Counted from the stretch's first letter, positions 50,950 through 60,305 are shown. The stretch is DNA of 64,000 nt from JBCBCP01 sp038530575 (GCA_038530575.1 JBCBCP010000003.1:77279-141278); one strand, 5' to 3'. The notes: generated from the letters alone by a model not told the origin. Made by a program: numbers and translations.

Positions 50950-52392
50950 ATGTCCTTCACCCTCGCCATTATCGGCCGCCCCAACGTGGGCAAATCGACC
51001 CTCTTCAATCGTCTTGTCGGCAAGCGGCTTGCTTTGGTCGATGACCAGCCGGGTGTGACGCGTGATTTGCGGGAGGGGGCCGCGCGGCTTGCCGACCTGC
51101 GCTTTACCGTTGTCGACACCGCAGGGCTCGAAGAAGCCACCGACGAAAGCCTTCAAGGCCGCATGCGCCGGCTTACGGAACGTGCGGTCGATATGGCCGA
51201 CATTTGCCTTTTCATGATCGACGCGCGCACGGGCGTGACGCCAACGGACGAGGTCTTTGCCGAGATCCTGCGCAAGCGGGCCGATCACGTGATCCTTGCG
51301 GCGAACAAGGCCGAGGGCAACAAGGCCGATGCGGGCGTGATCGAGGCCTATAGCCTTGGCCTCGGCGAGCCTGTGCGGCTCAGCGCCGAGCATGGCGAGG
51401 GCCTGACCGACCTGTACGCAATGCTCCAGCCGCTGGCTGATGCCTTCGCCGAACGCCAGACCGACCCAGAAACCGATGTCGACGTAGACGACGATGACGA
51501 CGGCGAGGTGCGCCAGATCACGCCCCAGCGCCCGCTGCAAGTGGCAGTGGTGGGCCGCCCAAACGCGGGCAAATCCACGCTGATCAACCAGATCCTTGGT
51601 GAGGACCGGCTGCTCACGGGGCCGGAGGCGGGGATCACCCGCGATGCAATCTCGCTGAATGTCGAATGGTCCGGCACGCCGATGCGCCTGTTCGACACCG
51701 CAGGCATGCGCAAAAAGGCTAAGGTGCAGGAAAAACTGGAAAAGCTCAGCGTTTCCGACGGTCTGCGCGCGGTGAAGTTTGCCGAGGTTGTCGTGGTCCT
51801 ACTGGATGCTGCGATCCCGTTTGAGCAGCAGGATCTGCGCATCGCGGATCTTGCCGAGCGCGAGGGGCGGGCGGTCGTGGTCGCGGTGAACAAGTGGGAT
51901 ATCGAGGACGACAAGCAGGCCAAGCTGGCGGGGCTGAAGGAGGCCTTTGCCCGCCTTCTGCCCCAGCTCAAAGGGGCGCCGCTGATTACGGTCTCGGCCC
52001 GGACTGGCCGGGGGCTCGACCGCCTGCATGCTGCGATCCTGCGCGCTCATGAGGTCTGGAACCGCCGCGTGCCAACCGCCGCGCTGAACCGCTGGCTCGA
52101 TGGCATGGTCCAGGCGCACCCGCCCCCGGCACCGCAGGGCAAACGGATCAAGCTGCGCTACATTACCCAGGCGAAAACCCGTCCCCCGGGCTTTGTGGTG
52201 ATGTGTTCCCACCCCGACAAGATGCCTACTGCCTACAGTCGCTATCTGGTCAACGGATTGCGCGAGGATTTCGACATGCCCGGCACGCCGATCCGGCTAA
52301 CCATGCGCGGGCAGGGGCAGGACAACCCGTACAAGAACCGCAAAAAGGCGGCGCCATCCAAGCTGCGCAAGCACATAGACGGGCGGCGCTAG
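50950..52392 (+). CDS. der: ribosome-assembly GTPase Der (EngA)
   Basis: This 480-residue protein has two tandem GTPase domains and a C-terminal KH-like domain. P-loops are GRPNVGKST (about residue 8) and GRPNAGKST (about 201), DTAG occurs in both, and the guanine motifs are NKAEG (in place of NKxD) in domain 1 and NKWD in domain 2. An acidic linker (DVDVDDDDDGEV) separates the domains. Der acts in 50S subunit assembly. Its stop overlaps the convergent gene's stop by 4 bp. Confidence 0.96.
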   Translation: MSFTLAIIGRPNVGKSTLFNRLVGKRLALVDDQPGVTRDLREGAARLADLRFTVVDTAGLEEATDESLQGRMRRLTERAVDMADICLFMIDARTGVTPTDEVFAEILRKRADHVILAANKAEGNKADAGVIEAYSLGLGEPVRLSAEHGEGLTDLYAMLQPLADAFAERQTDPETDVDVDDDDDGEVRQITPQRPLQVAVVGRPNAGKSTLINQILGEDRLLTGPEAGITRDAISLNVEWSGTPMRLFDTAGMRKKAKVQEKLEKLSVSDGLRAVKFAEVVVVLLDAAIPFEQQDLRIADLAEREGRAVVVAVNKWDIEDDKQAKLAGLKEAFARLLPQLKGAPLITVSARTGRGLDRLHAAILRAHEVWNRRVPTAALNRWLDGMVQAHPPPAPQGKRIKLRYITQAKTRPPGFVVMCSHPDKMPTAYSRYLVNGLREDFDMPGTPIRLTMRGQGQDNPYKNRKKAAPSKLRKHIDGRR

Positions 52393-53081
52393 GCCCGCGC
52401 CGCGCGCACTGTTGCCACCGCCACCAATCCGGCCCCCAGAAGCGCGGCGAGCATCAAGCCCGTCTCGCCCGCGTTTTGCACGGCAACCGCTACCAACGCC
52501 CAGATAACCGCCAGCCCGTAAGTCGGTGCGCGGCCAAGCGACCACTGAACGGCAAAGCCCAGCCCGCTGGCGGCAATAATCCCCGCCCATCCGGCCGCGA
52601 CGCTGCTCATAAGGCCATAGCCCGCCGCCAGCAGGCCCAGCGACACGACGCTGGCCGCGCTCAGCCAGCCCGCATAAAGGCCCACCGGCCCCGCCGCCAA
52701 CCAGACATCTTGCAAAGGCGCTCGGTAGAGCGCGGCAAGCGCAGTCGCCAGCATCACCCAAATCAACACGCTGGCGTAGACCGGGCTTTGCACCGCGACC
52801 GCCAACCATATCGCCCCCACGGCAAGCGAGGCGATCAGCGCCGGCCGCATGGCCGCCCAGTTCGCGTTCCCGGCCCGCCGCCAGATCCCGAACGCCGCCG
52901 AGGCGAGAAGCCAAAGGTAGATCACGCCCCAGATCGCAAAGGCATAGCCAGCGGGCTGCACAGGGGGATCGACTTGCCGAACAGGAAATTGGTCGGGGTC
53001 AAACCCACCGAAGTCAGGCACAAAGAAGGGCGAGGCTGCAAACAGGAGCGCAGCAAGAAAGACCAGAACAGCGAGGGGCAT
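52389..53081 (-). CDS. TspO/MBR-like multi-span membrane protein
   Basis: This protein of about 230 residues has seven or more hydrophobic segments. The Pro- and Trp-bearing stretch VQPAGYAFAIWGVIYLWLLASA resembles the first half of tryptophan-rich sensory TspO/MBR proteins, although the protein is longer than the usual 160 residues. No catalytic motif is evident. The ATG at 53081 begins the first helix. The frame continues to 53228 without a convincing start. It diverges from the DUF2235 gene. Confidence 0.7.
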   Translation of the reverse strand: MPLAVLVFLAALLFAASPFFVPDFGGFDPDQFPVRQVDPPVQPAGYAFAIWGVIYLWLLASAAFGIWRRAGNANWAAMRPALIASLAVGAIWLAVAVQSPVYASVLIWVMLATALAALYRAPLQDVWLAAGPVGLYAGWLSAASVVSLGLLAAGYGLMSSVAAGWAGIIAASGLGFAVQWSLGRAPTYGLAVIWALVAVAVQNAGETGLMLAALLGAGLVAVATVRAARA

Positions 53082-53154
53082 AGAGCGTTTACAATTCACG
53101 TCAGGCGGGTAACGTGGCCCGCATTGGTTTAAGGATAACCGCAAGGTAGGGCCG

Positions 53155-54249
53155 ATGACACGGATCGCAATCTTCTGTGACGGAACTTGGAATTCTCCAC
53201 AGCTTAAGGAGGTTACCAATGTCCGCAAACTCTATGACGCTCTGGTGTCGGACCCGGCGCGCGGCCAGATTGCGGCCTATTTCGAAGGGATCGGCGTTGT
53301 CGACAAACCCGGCGGCTGGTTCAGCAAGAAGATCGACAAATATGGTGGCGGCGCCTTTGGCTGGGGGCTGAACGAGAAGGTCAAGCAAGCCTACAAGTTC
53401 ATCGCCGACGCCTACAAGGTGGTGCCCGAGCCGGAGAAGATCGAAATCTACCTCTTCGGCTTTTCGCGGGGCGCATATACCGCGCGATCTGTTGCCGGCA
53501 TGATCCGCAAATGCGGGATCATTGAGGACACGTCCGAGGCAGGCCTCGACCGCGCCTTTGAGCTTTACCGCAAGACGGGCGCAAGCAACGCGCCGGACCA
53601 ACCTGCCATCCGTGAAGCCCGCCGCAAGATGTCACCGAAATTTGCGACCTCGGCGACCGATCTGGAGTGGCGCGGCGCGGGCAGTCACCTTGTGAACATC
53701 GCCTATATCGGCGTCTGGGACACGGTGGGGGCGCGCGGCGTGCCCGTCGCGCTTCTGGGCCCGGCGGCCGTGTTCTGGAACCGGCAGTACAAGTTCCACG
53801 ACATGGAATTGTCGAGCCTTGTGCAAAGCGCGCGCCATGCGCTGGCGGTTGATGAGCGGCGCTTGTTCTATGTTCCCGCCAAATGGGACAATATGGACCG
53901 CCTGAATGGGGACAAGGACGGGCCGTTCAGACCCTATCAACAGGTCTGGTTCATCGGGAACCATGGCGTGGTGGGCGGCTCGGCCAAAGCGCAGCCGCTG
54001 GCGGCAATTGCGTTGGATTGGGTGTTTCGCGGGGCAGGGCGGCTGACCTTGCAGCAGGACAAAGAAATCCCGCTGGTCAAAGCCGACCCGCTGGCCCAGT
54101 CCAGTGATCTGACCGTAAAGACGAGCCCGCTCAACCGTTGGCGCGATGGCCCGCATCGCGAAGAGGACATGCACCCGTCGGTGCGGACACGCGTGTCCGA
54201 ACGGCCTGACTACCGGCCAAAGAGCCTTTGGCGCCTGTTCCGCGGCTAG
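53155..54249 (+). CDS. DUF2235 alpha/beta-hydrolase-like protein
   Basis: This 364-residue protein has the DUF2235 start RIAIFCDGTWN and the nucleophile elbow GFSRGAYTARSVAGMI, with Ser as the likely catalytic residue. A later IGVWDTVGARGVP carries a likely catalytic Asp, and WFIGNHGVVGGS supplies the His. Some DUF2235 proteins are type VI secretion lipases, but no T6SS gene, VgrG or immunity gene is near. No signal peptide is seen. It is an isolated gene between a membrane protein and serS. Confidence 0.88.
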   Translation: MTRIAIFCDGTWNSPQLKEVTNVRKLYDALVSDPARGQIAAYFEGIGVVDKPGGWFSKKIDKYGGGAFGWGLNEKVKQAYKFIADAYKVVPEPEKIEIYLFGFSRGAYTARSVAGMIRKCGIIEDTSEAGLDRAFELYRKTGASNAPDQPAIREARRKMSPKFATSATDLEWRGAGSHLVNIAYIGVWDTVGARGVPVALLGPAAVFWNRQYKFHDMELSSLVQSARHALAVDERRLFYVPAKWDNMDRLNGDKDGPFRPYQQVWFIGNHGVVGGSAKAQPLAAIALDWVFRGAGRLTLQQDKEIPLVKADPLAQSSDLTVKTSPLNRWRDGPHREEDMHPSVRTRVSERPDYRPKSLWRLFRG

Positions 54250-54262
54250 AGCTGGTTGTGAT

Positions 54263-55552
54263 CTAGCTCAGCACGCCCTCTGCGCTCAGCGTCTGCTTGC
54301 CGCCCAGGTAAGGTGCCAGAGCCGCTGGCAGATCGACCGACCCGTCCGCGCGCTGGCCATTCTCCAGAACAGCGATCAAGCAACGCCCGACCGCGAGGCC
54401 GGAGCCGTTCAGCGTGTGCACGAATTCGGGTTTGCCGCCATCTGGGCGGAACCGCGCGTTCATCCTGCGGGCCTGGAAATCCCCGGTGGTGGAGACCGAG
54501 CTGATCTCGCGGTACGCATCCTGCCCCGGCAGCCACGCCTCGATGTCAAAGGTGCGCCGCGCGCCAAAGCCCATGTCCCCGGTGCACAGGATCACCGTGC
54601 GGTAAGGGATGCCCAGCGCCTCGAGGATCCCTTCCGCGCAGCCCAGCATCCGCTTTTGTTCGTCGTCCGAATGGTCGGGGTGCACGATCGACACCATCTC
54701 CACCTTCTCGAACTGGTGCTGGCGCAGCATGCCCGTGGTATCCCGCCCCGCGCTGCCAGCTTCCGACCGGAAGCAGAGCGTGTGCGCCGTGAACCGCATC
54801 GGCAGGGCCGCTTCGTCCAGGATCTCGCCTGCGGGAATATAGGTCAGCGGCACTTCGGAGGTTGGCACCAGCCACATGCCCTCTTCGGTGCGGTAGCTGT
54901 CGCCGCCGAATTTGGGCAGCTTGTCGGTGCCGTACATCGCCTCGTCCCGGACCAGCACGGGCGGGTTCACCTCTGTCAGGCCGTTCTGGTCGACATGGGT
55001 GTCGATCATGAACTGCGCGAGCGCCCTGTGGATGCGGGCTACGGCGCCTGTGAGCATGACAAAGCGGCTGCCCGAGATCTTGCCCGCCGTCTCGAAATCC
55101 ATCGCTGCGGCCACGCCGCCAATCTCGAAATGCTCCTTGGGGGTGAAGTCAAAAGCGGGCACATCGCCCCACCGCTTCACCTCGACATTATCGTCCTCAT
55201 CCGCCCCATCCGGCACGTCGTCCGCGGGCAGGTTGGCAATGCGGGCCAGCGCGTCCGTTAGCTGCGCATCGAGCGCCTTGGCCTCCTCCTGCATCGCGGC
55301 GATTTCGGCCTTCTTCTCACCTACGAGCGCGCGAAGCCGTTCGAACTCGGCCTCATCGCCCGACGCCTTGGCCGCGCCCACAGCCTTGGAGGCCTTGTTC
55401 TGCTCCGCCTGCGCTGTCTCAGCCGCGAGGATCTTCCCCCGCCGCGCCTCATCCAGCGCGAGCAGATCGGACGACACCGCCGCATCCCCTCGCCGCGCAA
55501 GGGCAGCGTCAAAGGCCTCAGGGTTCTCGCGGATCGCGCGTATGTCGTGCAT
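54263..55552 (-). CDS. serS: seryl-tRNA synthetase
   Basis: This 429-residue class II synthetase has an N-terminal coiled-coil arm (about residues 30-100, Ala/Glu/Lys-rich), motif 2 within FRSEAGSAGRDTTGMLRQHQFEKVEMV, and motif 3 LNGSGLAVGRCLIAVLENGQ. It charges tRNA-Ser and tRNA-Sec. The length is normal. The 175 bp before its start contain a strongly structured element (55625-55700). Confidence 0.97.
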   Translation of the reverse strand: MHDIRAIRENPEAFDAALARRGDAAVSSDLLALDEARRGKILAAETAQAEQNKASKAVGAAKASGDEAEFERLRALVGEKKAEIAAMQEEAKALDAQLTDALARIANLPADDVPDGADEDDNVEVKRWGDVPAFDFTPKEHFEIGGVAAAMDFETAGKISGSRFVMLTGAVARIHRALAQFMIDTHVDQNGLTEVNPPVLVRDEAMYGTDKLPKFGGDSYRTEEGMWLVPTSEVPLTYIPAGEILDEAALPMRFTAHTLCFRSEAGSAGRDTTGMLRQHQFEKVEMVSIVHPDHSDDEQKRMLGCAEGILEALGIPYRTVILCTGDMGFGARRTFDIEAWLPGQDAYREISSVSTTGDFQARRMNARFRPDGGKPEFVHTLNGSGLAVGRCLIAVLENGQRADGSVDLPAALAPYLGGKQTLSAEGVLS

Positions 55553-55624
55553 GGGAGCCTCCGTTTGCTGGCGGGGCTATAGCGCGGAGGGTGAGGGCGG
55601 TCTAGCCAAACCGAATTTCGAATA

Positions 55625-55700
55625 GCGCCGGTCCGAGGGAAGGCGCAATCGCGCCGCCCCGTGGGGGCGGACCGGCGCGGCGCAACGGTCCCCGTTGCGC
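55625..55700. repeat. multi-hairpin intergenic element, copy 2
   Basis: An outer 11-bp stem, GCGCCGGTCCG (55625-55635) with CGGACCGGCGC (55668-55678), encloses GGCGC-AATC-GCGCC (55642-55655) and a CCCC-GT-GGGG hairpin. Next to it, GCGCAACGG-TCC-CCGTTGCGC (55680-55700) forms a fourth stem. The order of stems and the inner CGCCGCCC(C)GTGGG core match 3132-3200, while the paired arms differ. It lies between a small membrane-protein gene and serS, both on the minus strand. Confidence 0.6.
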
Positions 55701-55727
55701 GGGTGAGATGTTCGGGGCTTTTCCTGG

Positions 55728-56051
55728 TTAACTTCCAGATGGCCCCTGCATTGCCGCGTTGATCTTCTCGTTCAACAGCGCTTCGGTCGCGGTGTCCGTC
55801 TGCTTCCTCATCAGGCGCAGGCCCATAACCAGGAGGATCAGAACGGTCAGACCGCACAGAAGGATCAGGGCAACCAGTACAAGGATCAAACCAAGAAAGA
55901 AGACCAGCGCCGGGTGCAGGCCAAGCACACCAAAGCGGCGCCGTGCGTCTTCGCTGCGCAGGGCTTCGGCGCCGGCCGCGATTAGATAGCCCAGCAGGGG
56001 GATGCCTGCCGTAACCCCCAGGAAAACAAGAGTGGTTTCGTACCATGCCAT
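55728..56051 (-). CDS. small two- to three-span membrane protein
   Basis: This 107-residue protein has hydrophobic stretches at TTLVFLGVTAGIPLLGYLIAA and ALVFFLGLILVLVALILLCGLTVLILLVMG and a polar C-terminal tail. No family is recognised. It diverges from the yajC-secDF operon by 146 bp and precedes serS on its own strand. Good hydrophobic pattern and spacing support a real gene. Confidence 0.6.
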   Translation of the reverse strand: MAWYETTLVFLGVTAGIPLLGYLIAAGAEALRSEDARRRFGVLGLHPALVFFLGLILVLVALILLCGLTVLILLVMGLRLMRKQTDTATEALLNEKINAAMQGPSGS

Positions 56052-56141
56052 GCCACTATCCTACCGCGAACGCGGCGCAGCGCCAGCAAAAGGACTCCGC
56101 AAGCGGCCTAGCGATCGGGCATGAAACCTGCCCATTCCGCC

Positions 56142-56170
56142 TTGCGCCTCCACCGCTGCCCGCTTACCTA
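56142..56170 (+). promoter_or_regulatory. putative promoter of yajC-secDF
   Basis: TTGCGC (56142-56147) and TACCTA (56165-56170), spacer 17 bp, lie 27 bp before the yajC ATG. AAAGGA then serves as ribosome binding site. Confidence 0.4.
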
Positions 56171-56197
56171 GGCGCAAACCTATCAAAGGACCTCTAC

Positions 56198-56479
56198 ATG
56201 GAAGCGCTCGCCCAATTTGTTCCGCTGATCCTGATCTTCCTGATCATGTATTTCCTGCTGATCCGTCCGCAGCAGAAAAAGGTCAAAGAGCATCAGGCCA
56301 TGGTCGAGGCGCTGCGCCGCAATGACGTGGTGGTCACCCAAGGTGGGCTGATCGGGAAGGTCGTGAAGGTCTATGAGGACAAGGGCGAGCTGGACGTGGA
56401 GGTCGCCGATGGCGTGAAGGTCCGCGTCGTGCAGAGCACCATCGCCGCCGTGCGCTCCAAGACTGAGCCCGCGAAGTAA
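56198..56479 (+). CDS. yajC: preprotein translocase subunit YajC
   Basis: This 93-residue Sec accessory protein has one membrane helix (FVPLILIFLIMYFLLIRPQQKKVKEH) and a cytoplasmic domain with VVTQGGLIGKVVKVYED. The start at 56198 is fixed by AAAGGA upstream and by family length. Its stop overlaps the first base of the secD ATG. Confidence 0.96.
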   Translation: MEALAQFVPLILIFLIMYFLLIRPQQKKVKEHQAMVEALRRNDVVVTQGGLIGKVVKVYEDKGELDVEVADGVKVRVVQSTIAAVRSKTEPAK

Positions 56480-58131
56480 TGCTGCAGATCCCCCTCTTTC
56501 GGCGGCTGCTGATCTGGACGGTGGTGGCGGCAGGGTTGATCCTCGCGCTGCCCAACGGGTTTTACACGCGCGTCGAACAGCACAACGATGCCGCGGCCGC
56601 GATTGAGGCGGGGCTGGACACGCCGGAGGCGCAGACGGCACTGGCCCAGTGGCCCGAGTGGATGCCGTCGGGCCTTGTAAACCTTGGCCTCGACCTGCGC
56701 GGCGGGGCGCATCTGCTGGCCGAAGTGCAGCTTGAGGACGTCTATGAGGCGCGCATGATCGCCTTCTGGCCTGAGGTGCGCAACGCAGTGCGGGAGATCA
56801 CACCGCTGCGGCGTGTGCCTGACATGCCTCCGGGTGAGATCCGGGCCCGGATCCAGAACGCCGAAGCTATGCCGCAGGTTCTTGAGGCGGTGCGCGCGCT
56901 GGCCCGTCCGATCCAGACACTGACCGGGGCAGGGGCCAATGACATCGAGGTTCGGGCCGAAGGCGACATTTTCATTGTCACCCTGTCCGAGGCCGAACAG
57001 CTGGCCACCAACGAACGCACGATGCAGCAGAGCCTTGAGATCGTGCGCCGCCGCATCGACGAGGTCGGCACCCGCGAGCCAACGATCCAGCGTCAGGGCG
57101 AGGATCGCATCCTGATCCAGGTGCCAGGCATCGGGTCGGCTGCGGAGCTGAAAGAAATCATCGGCACGACGGCGCAACTGACCTTCCATCCGGTTGTGAC
57201 GCGCACCACGGACGCCAACACCACGCCCGGCATAGGAAATGACCTCGTGCCTTCGCTGGATGAACCGGGGGTCTTTTACGTTGTTGAAGAGGCGCCGGTT
57301 GTGACGGGTGAGGAACTGGTCGATGCGCAGCCCGCCTTTGACCAGAACGGAAATCCGGCGGTCAACTTCCGGTTCAACACCTCGGGGGCGCGGAAATTCG
57401 GTGACTACACGGCGGAAAATGTGGGCTCTCCCTTTGCCATCGTGCTGGATAGCGAAGTGGTCAGCGCGCCGACGATCCAAAGCCACATCCCCGGCGGCTC
57501 CGGCATCATCACCGGGCGCTTCACGGTCGAAGAATCGACGCGCCTTGCCGTGCTTTTGCGGGCGGGCGCACTTCCTGCGGAACTCACGTTTCTCGAAGAA
57601 CGCACAATCGGGCCCGAACTGGGCCAGGACAGCATCGACGCTGGCCGCATCGCGACCATGGTGGCCTTTGCCGCCGTACTGGTCTTCATGGGCCTGAGCT
57701 ATGGCCTCTTTGGCCTCTTTGCCAACGTGGCGCTCATCATCAATATCGCGCTGATCTTCGGCCTTTTGTCGATGATTGGCGCCACGCTGACCCTGCCAGG
57801 CATCGCGGGGATCGTGCTGACGGTCGGCATGGCGGTGGACGCCAACGTGCTGATCTTCGAGCGCATCCGCGAAGAGCTGAAAACCGCCAAGGGCCCCGCC
57901 CGCGCGATCGAGCTGGGCTATGAAAAGGCCCTCTCGGCCATCCTTGATGCCAACATCACCACCTTCATCACCGCCGTCATCCTCTTTGCCATGGGCTCGG
58001 GCCCCGTGCGCGGCTTTGCGATTACGCTGGGCCTTGGCATTCTGACTTCGGTCTTCACCGCGATCTTCGTCACGCGTCTTCTGGTCGTGATGTGGTTCGA
58101 GCGGCGGCGGCCCAAGACGATAGAGGTCTGA
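56479..58131 (+). CDS. secD: protein translocase subunit SecD
   Basis: This 550-residue RND-like Sec subunit has an N-terminal helix, LGLDLRGGAHLLAEV before the large periplasmic P1 domain, then five membrane helices with the conserved GMAVDANVLIFERIREELK. It uses the proton gradient to help pull proteins across the membrane. It starts at the last base of yajC and is followed 3 bp later by secF. Confidence 0.97.
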   Translation: MLQIPLFRRLLIWTVVAAGLILALPNGFYTRVEQHNDAAAAIEAGLDTPEAQTALAQWPEWMPSGLVNLGLDLRGGAHLLAEVQLEDVYEARMIAFWPEVRNAVREITPLRRVPDMPPGEIRARIQNAEAMPQVLEAVRALARPIQTLTGAGANDIEVRAEGDIFIVTLSEAEQLATNERTMQQSLEIVRRRIDEVGTREPTIQRQGEDRILIQVPGIGSAAELKEIIGTTAQLTFHPVVTRTTDANTTPGIGNDLVPSLDEPGVFYVVEEAPVVTGEELVDAQPAFDQNGNPAVNFRFNTSGARKFGDYTAENVGSPFAIVLDSEVVSAPTIQSHIPGGSGIITGRFTVEESTRLAVLLRAGALPAELTFLEERTIGPELGQDSIDAGRIATMVAFAAVLVFMGLSYGLFGLFANVALIINIALIFGLLSMIGATLTLPGIAGIVLTVGMAVDANVLIFERIREELKTAKGPARAIELGYEKALSAILDANITTFITAVILFAMGSGPVRGFAITLGLGILTSVFTAIFVTRLLVVMWFERRRPKTIEV

Positions 58132-58134
58132 CCA

Positions 58135-59154
58135 ATGCGGTTAAAACTTGTTCCTCAAAGCACCTCGATCGACTTTTTCAGCCGCTGGAAGCTGTGGCTC
58201 GGCATCTCCGCTTTGCTCATTGTGATCGCGGCGGTCAGCTTTCTGATCCAGGGCCTGAACTTTGGCATCGACTTCCGCGGCGGCACCACCGTGCGGACGG
58301 AAAGCGCACAGCCTGTCGACATCGCGCAATACCGCGACGCGCTCACGCCGCTGGCCCTTGGTGATATTTCGATCACCGAGGTGTTCGACCCGACCTTCGG
58401 CCCCGACCAGAACGTCGCGATGATCCGTATTCAGGCGCAGGACGGGGACGAGGCGGTGACGCCCGAGACAATCCGTGCCGTTCAGGAGGCGCTGCAGACT
58501 TCGGTGCCTGACATCAAGTTTACCGCGGTGGAATCTGTCGGCCCGAAGGTCTCGGGCGAGTTGATCCAGACCGCGGCCATCGCCGTGGTGCTCGCCATCG
58601 CCGCGGTGCTTGTCTACATCTGGTTGCGCTTTGAATGGCAATTCGCGCTGGGCGCGGTGGCTGCGCTGGTGCATGACGTTGTGCTGACCATCGGCATCTT
58701 TTCCGAACTTCAGATCAGGTTTGACCTTGCCATCATCGCGGCGCTGCTGACCATCGTTGGCTACTCGCTGAACGACACGGTGGTTGTGTTTGACCGTGTT
58801 CGGGAGAACTTGCGCAAGTACAAGAAGCGCCCGCTGAACGAGGTGCTGAATATCTCGATCAACGAGACCCTAAGCCGGACGGTCATGACCTCCGTGACAA
58901 CGTTGCTCGCGCTGATCTCACTCTACATCCTTGGCGGTGACGTCATTCGCGGCTTTGTCTTCGCGATGATCTGGGGTGTGATTGTCGGTACATATTCGTC
59001 GGTCTTCGTGGCCTCGACCATCCTGCTTTGGCTGGGCGTCAAGCGGGACTGGTCAAAGCCCGAGGGCGATGCGGGCACTCAATTTGGCAGCACGGGCACC
59101 GCATCCCGGGACTTTAGCAGCGTTGATTCCGGTGGTGGTGGCGGCAGCGACTGA
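58135..59154 (+). CDS. secF: protein translocase subunit SecF
   Basis: This 339-residue partner of SecD has FGIDFRGGTTVRTES after the first helix and TIVGYSLNDTVVVFDRVRENLRKYK in the membrane domain, both SecF signatures. The C-terminus ends in a Gly/Ser-rich tail (SVDSGGGGGSD). The following TauE/SafE gene begins inside this tail. Confidence 0.97.
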   Translation: MRLKLVPQSTSIDFFSRWKLWLGISALLIVIAAVSFLIQGLNFGIDFRGGTTVRTESAQPVDIAQYRDALTPLALGDISITEVFDPTFGPDQNVAMIRIQAQDGDEAVTPETIRAVQEALQTSVPDIKFTAVESVGPKVSGELIQTAAIAVVLAIAAVLVYIWLRFEWQFALGAVAALVHDVVLTIGIFSELQIRFDLAIIAALLTIVGYSLNDTVVVFDRVRENLRKYKKRPLNEVLNISINETLSRTVMTSVTTLLALISLYILGGDVIRGFVFAMIWGVIVGTYSSVFVASTILLWLGVKRDWSKPEGDAGTQFGSTGTASRDFSSVDSGGGGGSD

Positions 59155-59899
59155 TCTGATTGCCGCCGCCCTCGCGCAAACCGGTCTGATCTGGCTTGCC
59201 TTGATCTATCTGATCGCAGGCGTGGTACGCGGCTTTTCGGGCTTTGGAACGGCGCTCATCGTCGTCCCAGTCGCAGGTATCTTTCTGGGCCCGCTCGATA
59301 TCCTTGTGATGATCACCGTCACAGGTCTTGTCTCCAATTTCGTCATGGTTCCCGGCGCATGGCGGGTTGCCGATCGCGCCGAGGTTGGCGTGCTCGCGCT
59401 GGCCGCCGCGCTTGGCGTGCCTTTGGGACTGTGGCTGCTGGCGCAGATCGATGCGACCGCGATCCGCTGGGCGGTGTCGATCGTTGGCGCGCTGACCGTT
59501 GCGGCGCTGATGTCGGGCTGGCAGTGGCGCGGACGGCTTGGCCTGTCAGGGCTGGCCGGGGTTGGCGGGGCCGCAGGCTTTGTGGGTGGACTCACGGCGC
59601 TGACCGGGCCGATCGCAATCCTTTTCTACCTGGCCAACGCGCGGAACGCGGCCGCGGTGCGTGCCAACATGGTGCTCTTTCTTGGAGCGCTCGACGTTTT
59701 GCTCGCCGGTAACATCTGGGCCACTGGCGGGCTGTCGGCAGATCGTGTCGCGCTTGGCCTTGTCCTGTGCGTGCCCTATGTGGCCGGCATAACGATGGGA
59801 ATGGCGCTGTTCGACCCCAGCCGGGAGCGGTTGTATCGCGCCGTTGCCCTGATCATCGTGATCGCAGCTATGCTGAGCGGTCTGCCGATCTGGGAGTAG
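59132..59899 (+). CDS. TauE/SafE family anion exporter
   Basis: This membrane protein of about 255 residues has eight hydrophobic segments and the TauE/SafE repeats VVRGFSGFGTALIVVPVAGIFLG and LAGVGGAAGFVGGLTALTGPIAILF. There is no ATG near the start. Three consecutive GTG codons at 59132, 59135 and 59138, inside the end of secF, are the likely starts, giving an overlap of about 20 bp. It follows secF and precedes a Mth938-like gene. The transported anion is unknown. Confidence 0.8.
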   Translation: MVVAAATDLIAAALAQTGLIWLALIYLIAGVVRGFSGFGTALIVVPVAGIFLGPLDILVMITVTGLVSNFVMVPGAWRVADRAEVGVLALAAALGVPLGLWLLAQIDATAIRWAVSIVGALTVAALMSGWQWRGRLGLSGLAGVGGAAGFVGGLTALTGPIAILFYLANARNAAAVRANMVLFLGALDVLLAGNIWATGGLSADRVALGLVLCVPYVAGITMGMALFDPSRERLYRAVALIIVIAAMLSGLPIWE

Positions 59900-59903
59900 C
59901 ACA

Positions 59904-60257
59904 ATGCGTCTGAACGAAGTCACTATCACCGACGCCGAACCCGTCGAGGGATACGGCCCGGGTTTTTTTCGGATTGGCGGCAAGGTGTGGGAGGGGCCTG
60001 TTCTGACCTCTGCCGCGGGCACTGCCGCATGGGGCGGACTGGACGACGCAAGCGCACTTTTGGCGCTGGACGTGGATGTTCTGTTTGTTGGCATGGGCGC
60101 TGATATTGCGCACCTGCCCGAAGCTTTGCGCAGCCAGCTTGAAGCGACGGGCATCGGGGCGGAGGTCATGTCCTCTCCCGCGGCGGCGCGCACCTACAAC
60201 GTTCTTGTCAGCGAAGGACGGCGCGTGGCGCTGGCGCTTCTGCCGGTCGAGGGCTGA
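59904..60257 (+). CDS. Mth938-like domain protein
   Basis: This 117-residue protein of the Mth938/DUF498 family has GYGPGFFRIGGKVWEGPVLTS, LDVDVLFVGMGADIAHLPEALR and the late AARTYNVLVSEGRRVALALLPVEG. The family is widespread, includes a mitochondrial complex I assembly relative (NDUFAF3), and has no fixed bacterial function. It starts 4 bp after the TauE/SafE gene. Confidence 0.88.
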   Translation: MRLNEVTITDAEPVEGYGPGFFRIGGKVWEGPVLTSAAGTAAWGGLDDASALLALDVDVLFVGMGADIAHLPEALRSQLEATGIGAEVMSSPAAARTYNVLVSEGRRVALALLPVEG

Positions 60258-60305
60258 TCCCGAGGGCCGCCTGCGGCGGGTGCGATTCCATTTTGCTGAT
60301 GAGGG

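Noticed and set aside
55553..55727. T-box leader for serS
   Set aside because: T-boxes are not known in this group, and no specifier loop or T-box sequence is present. The hairpins match a dispersed element instead.
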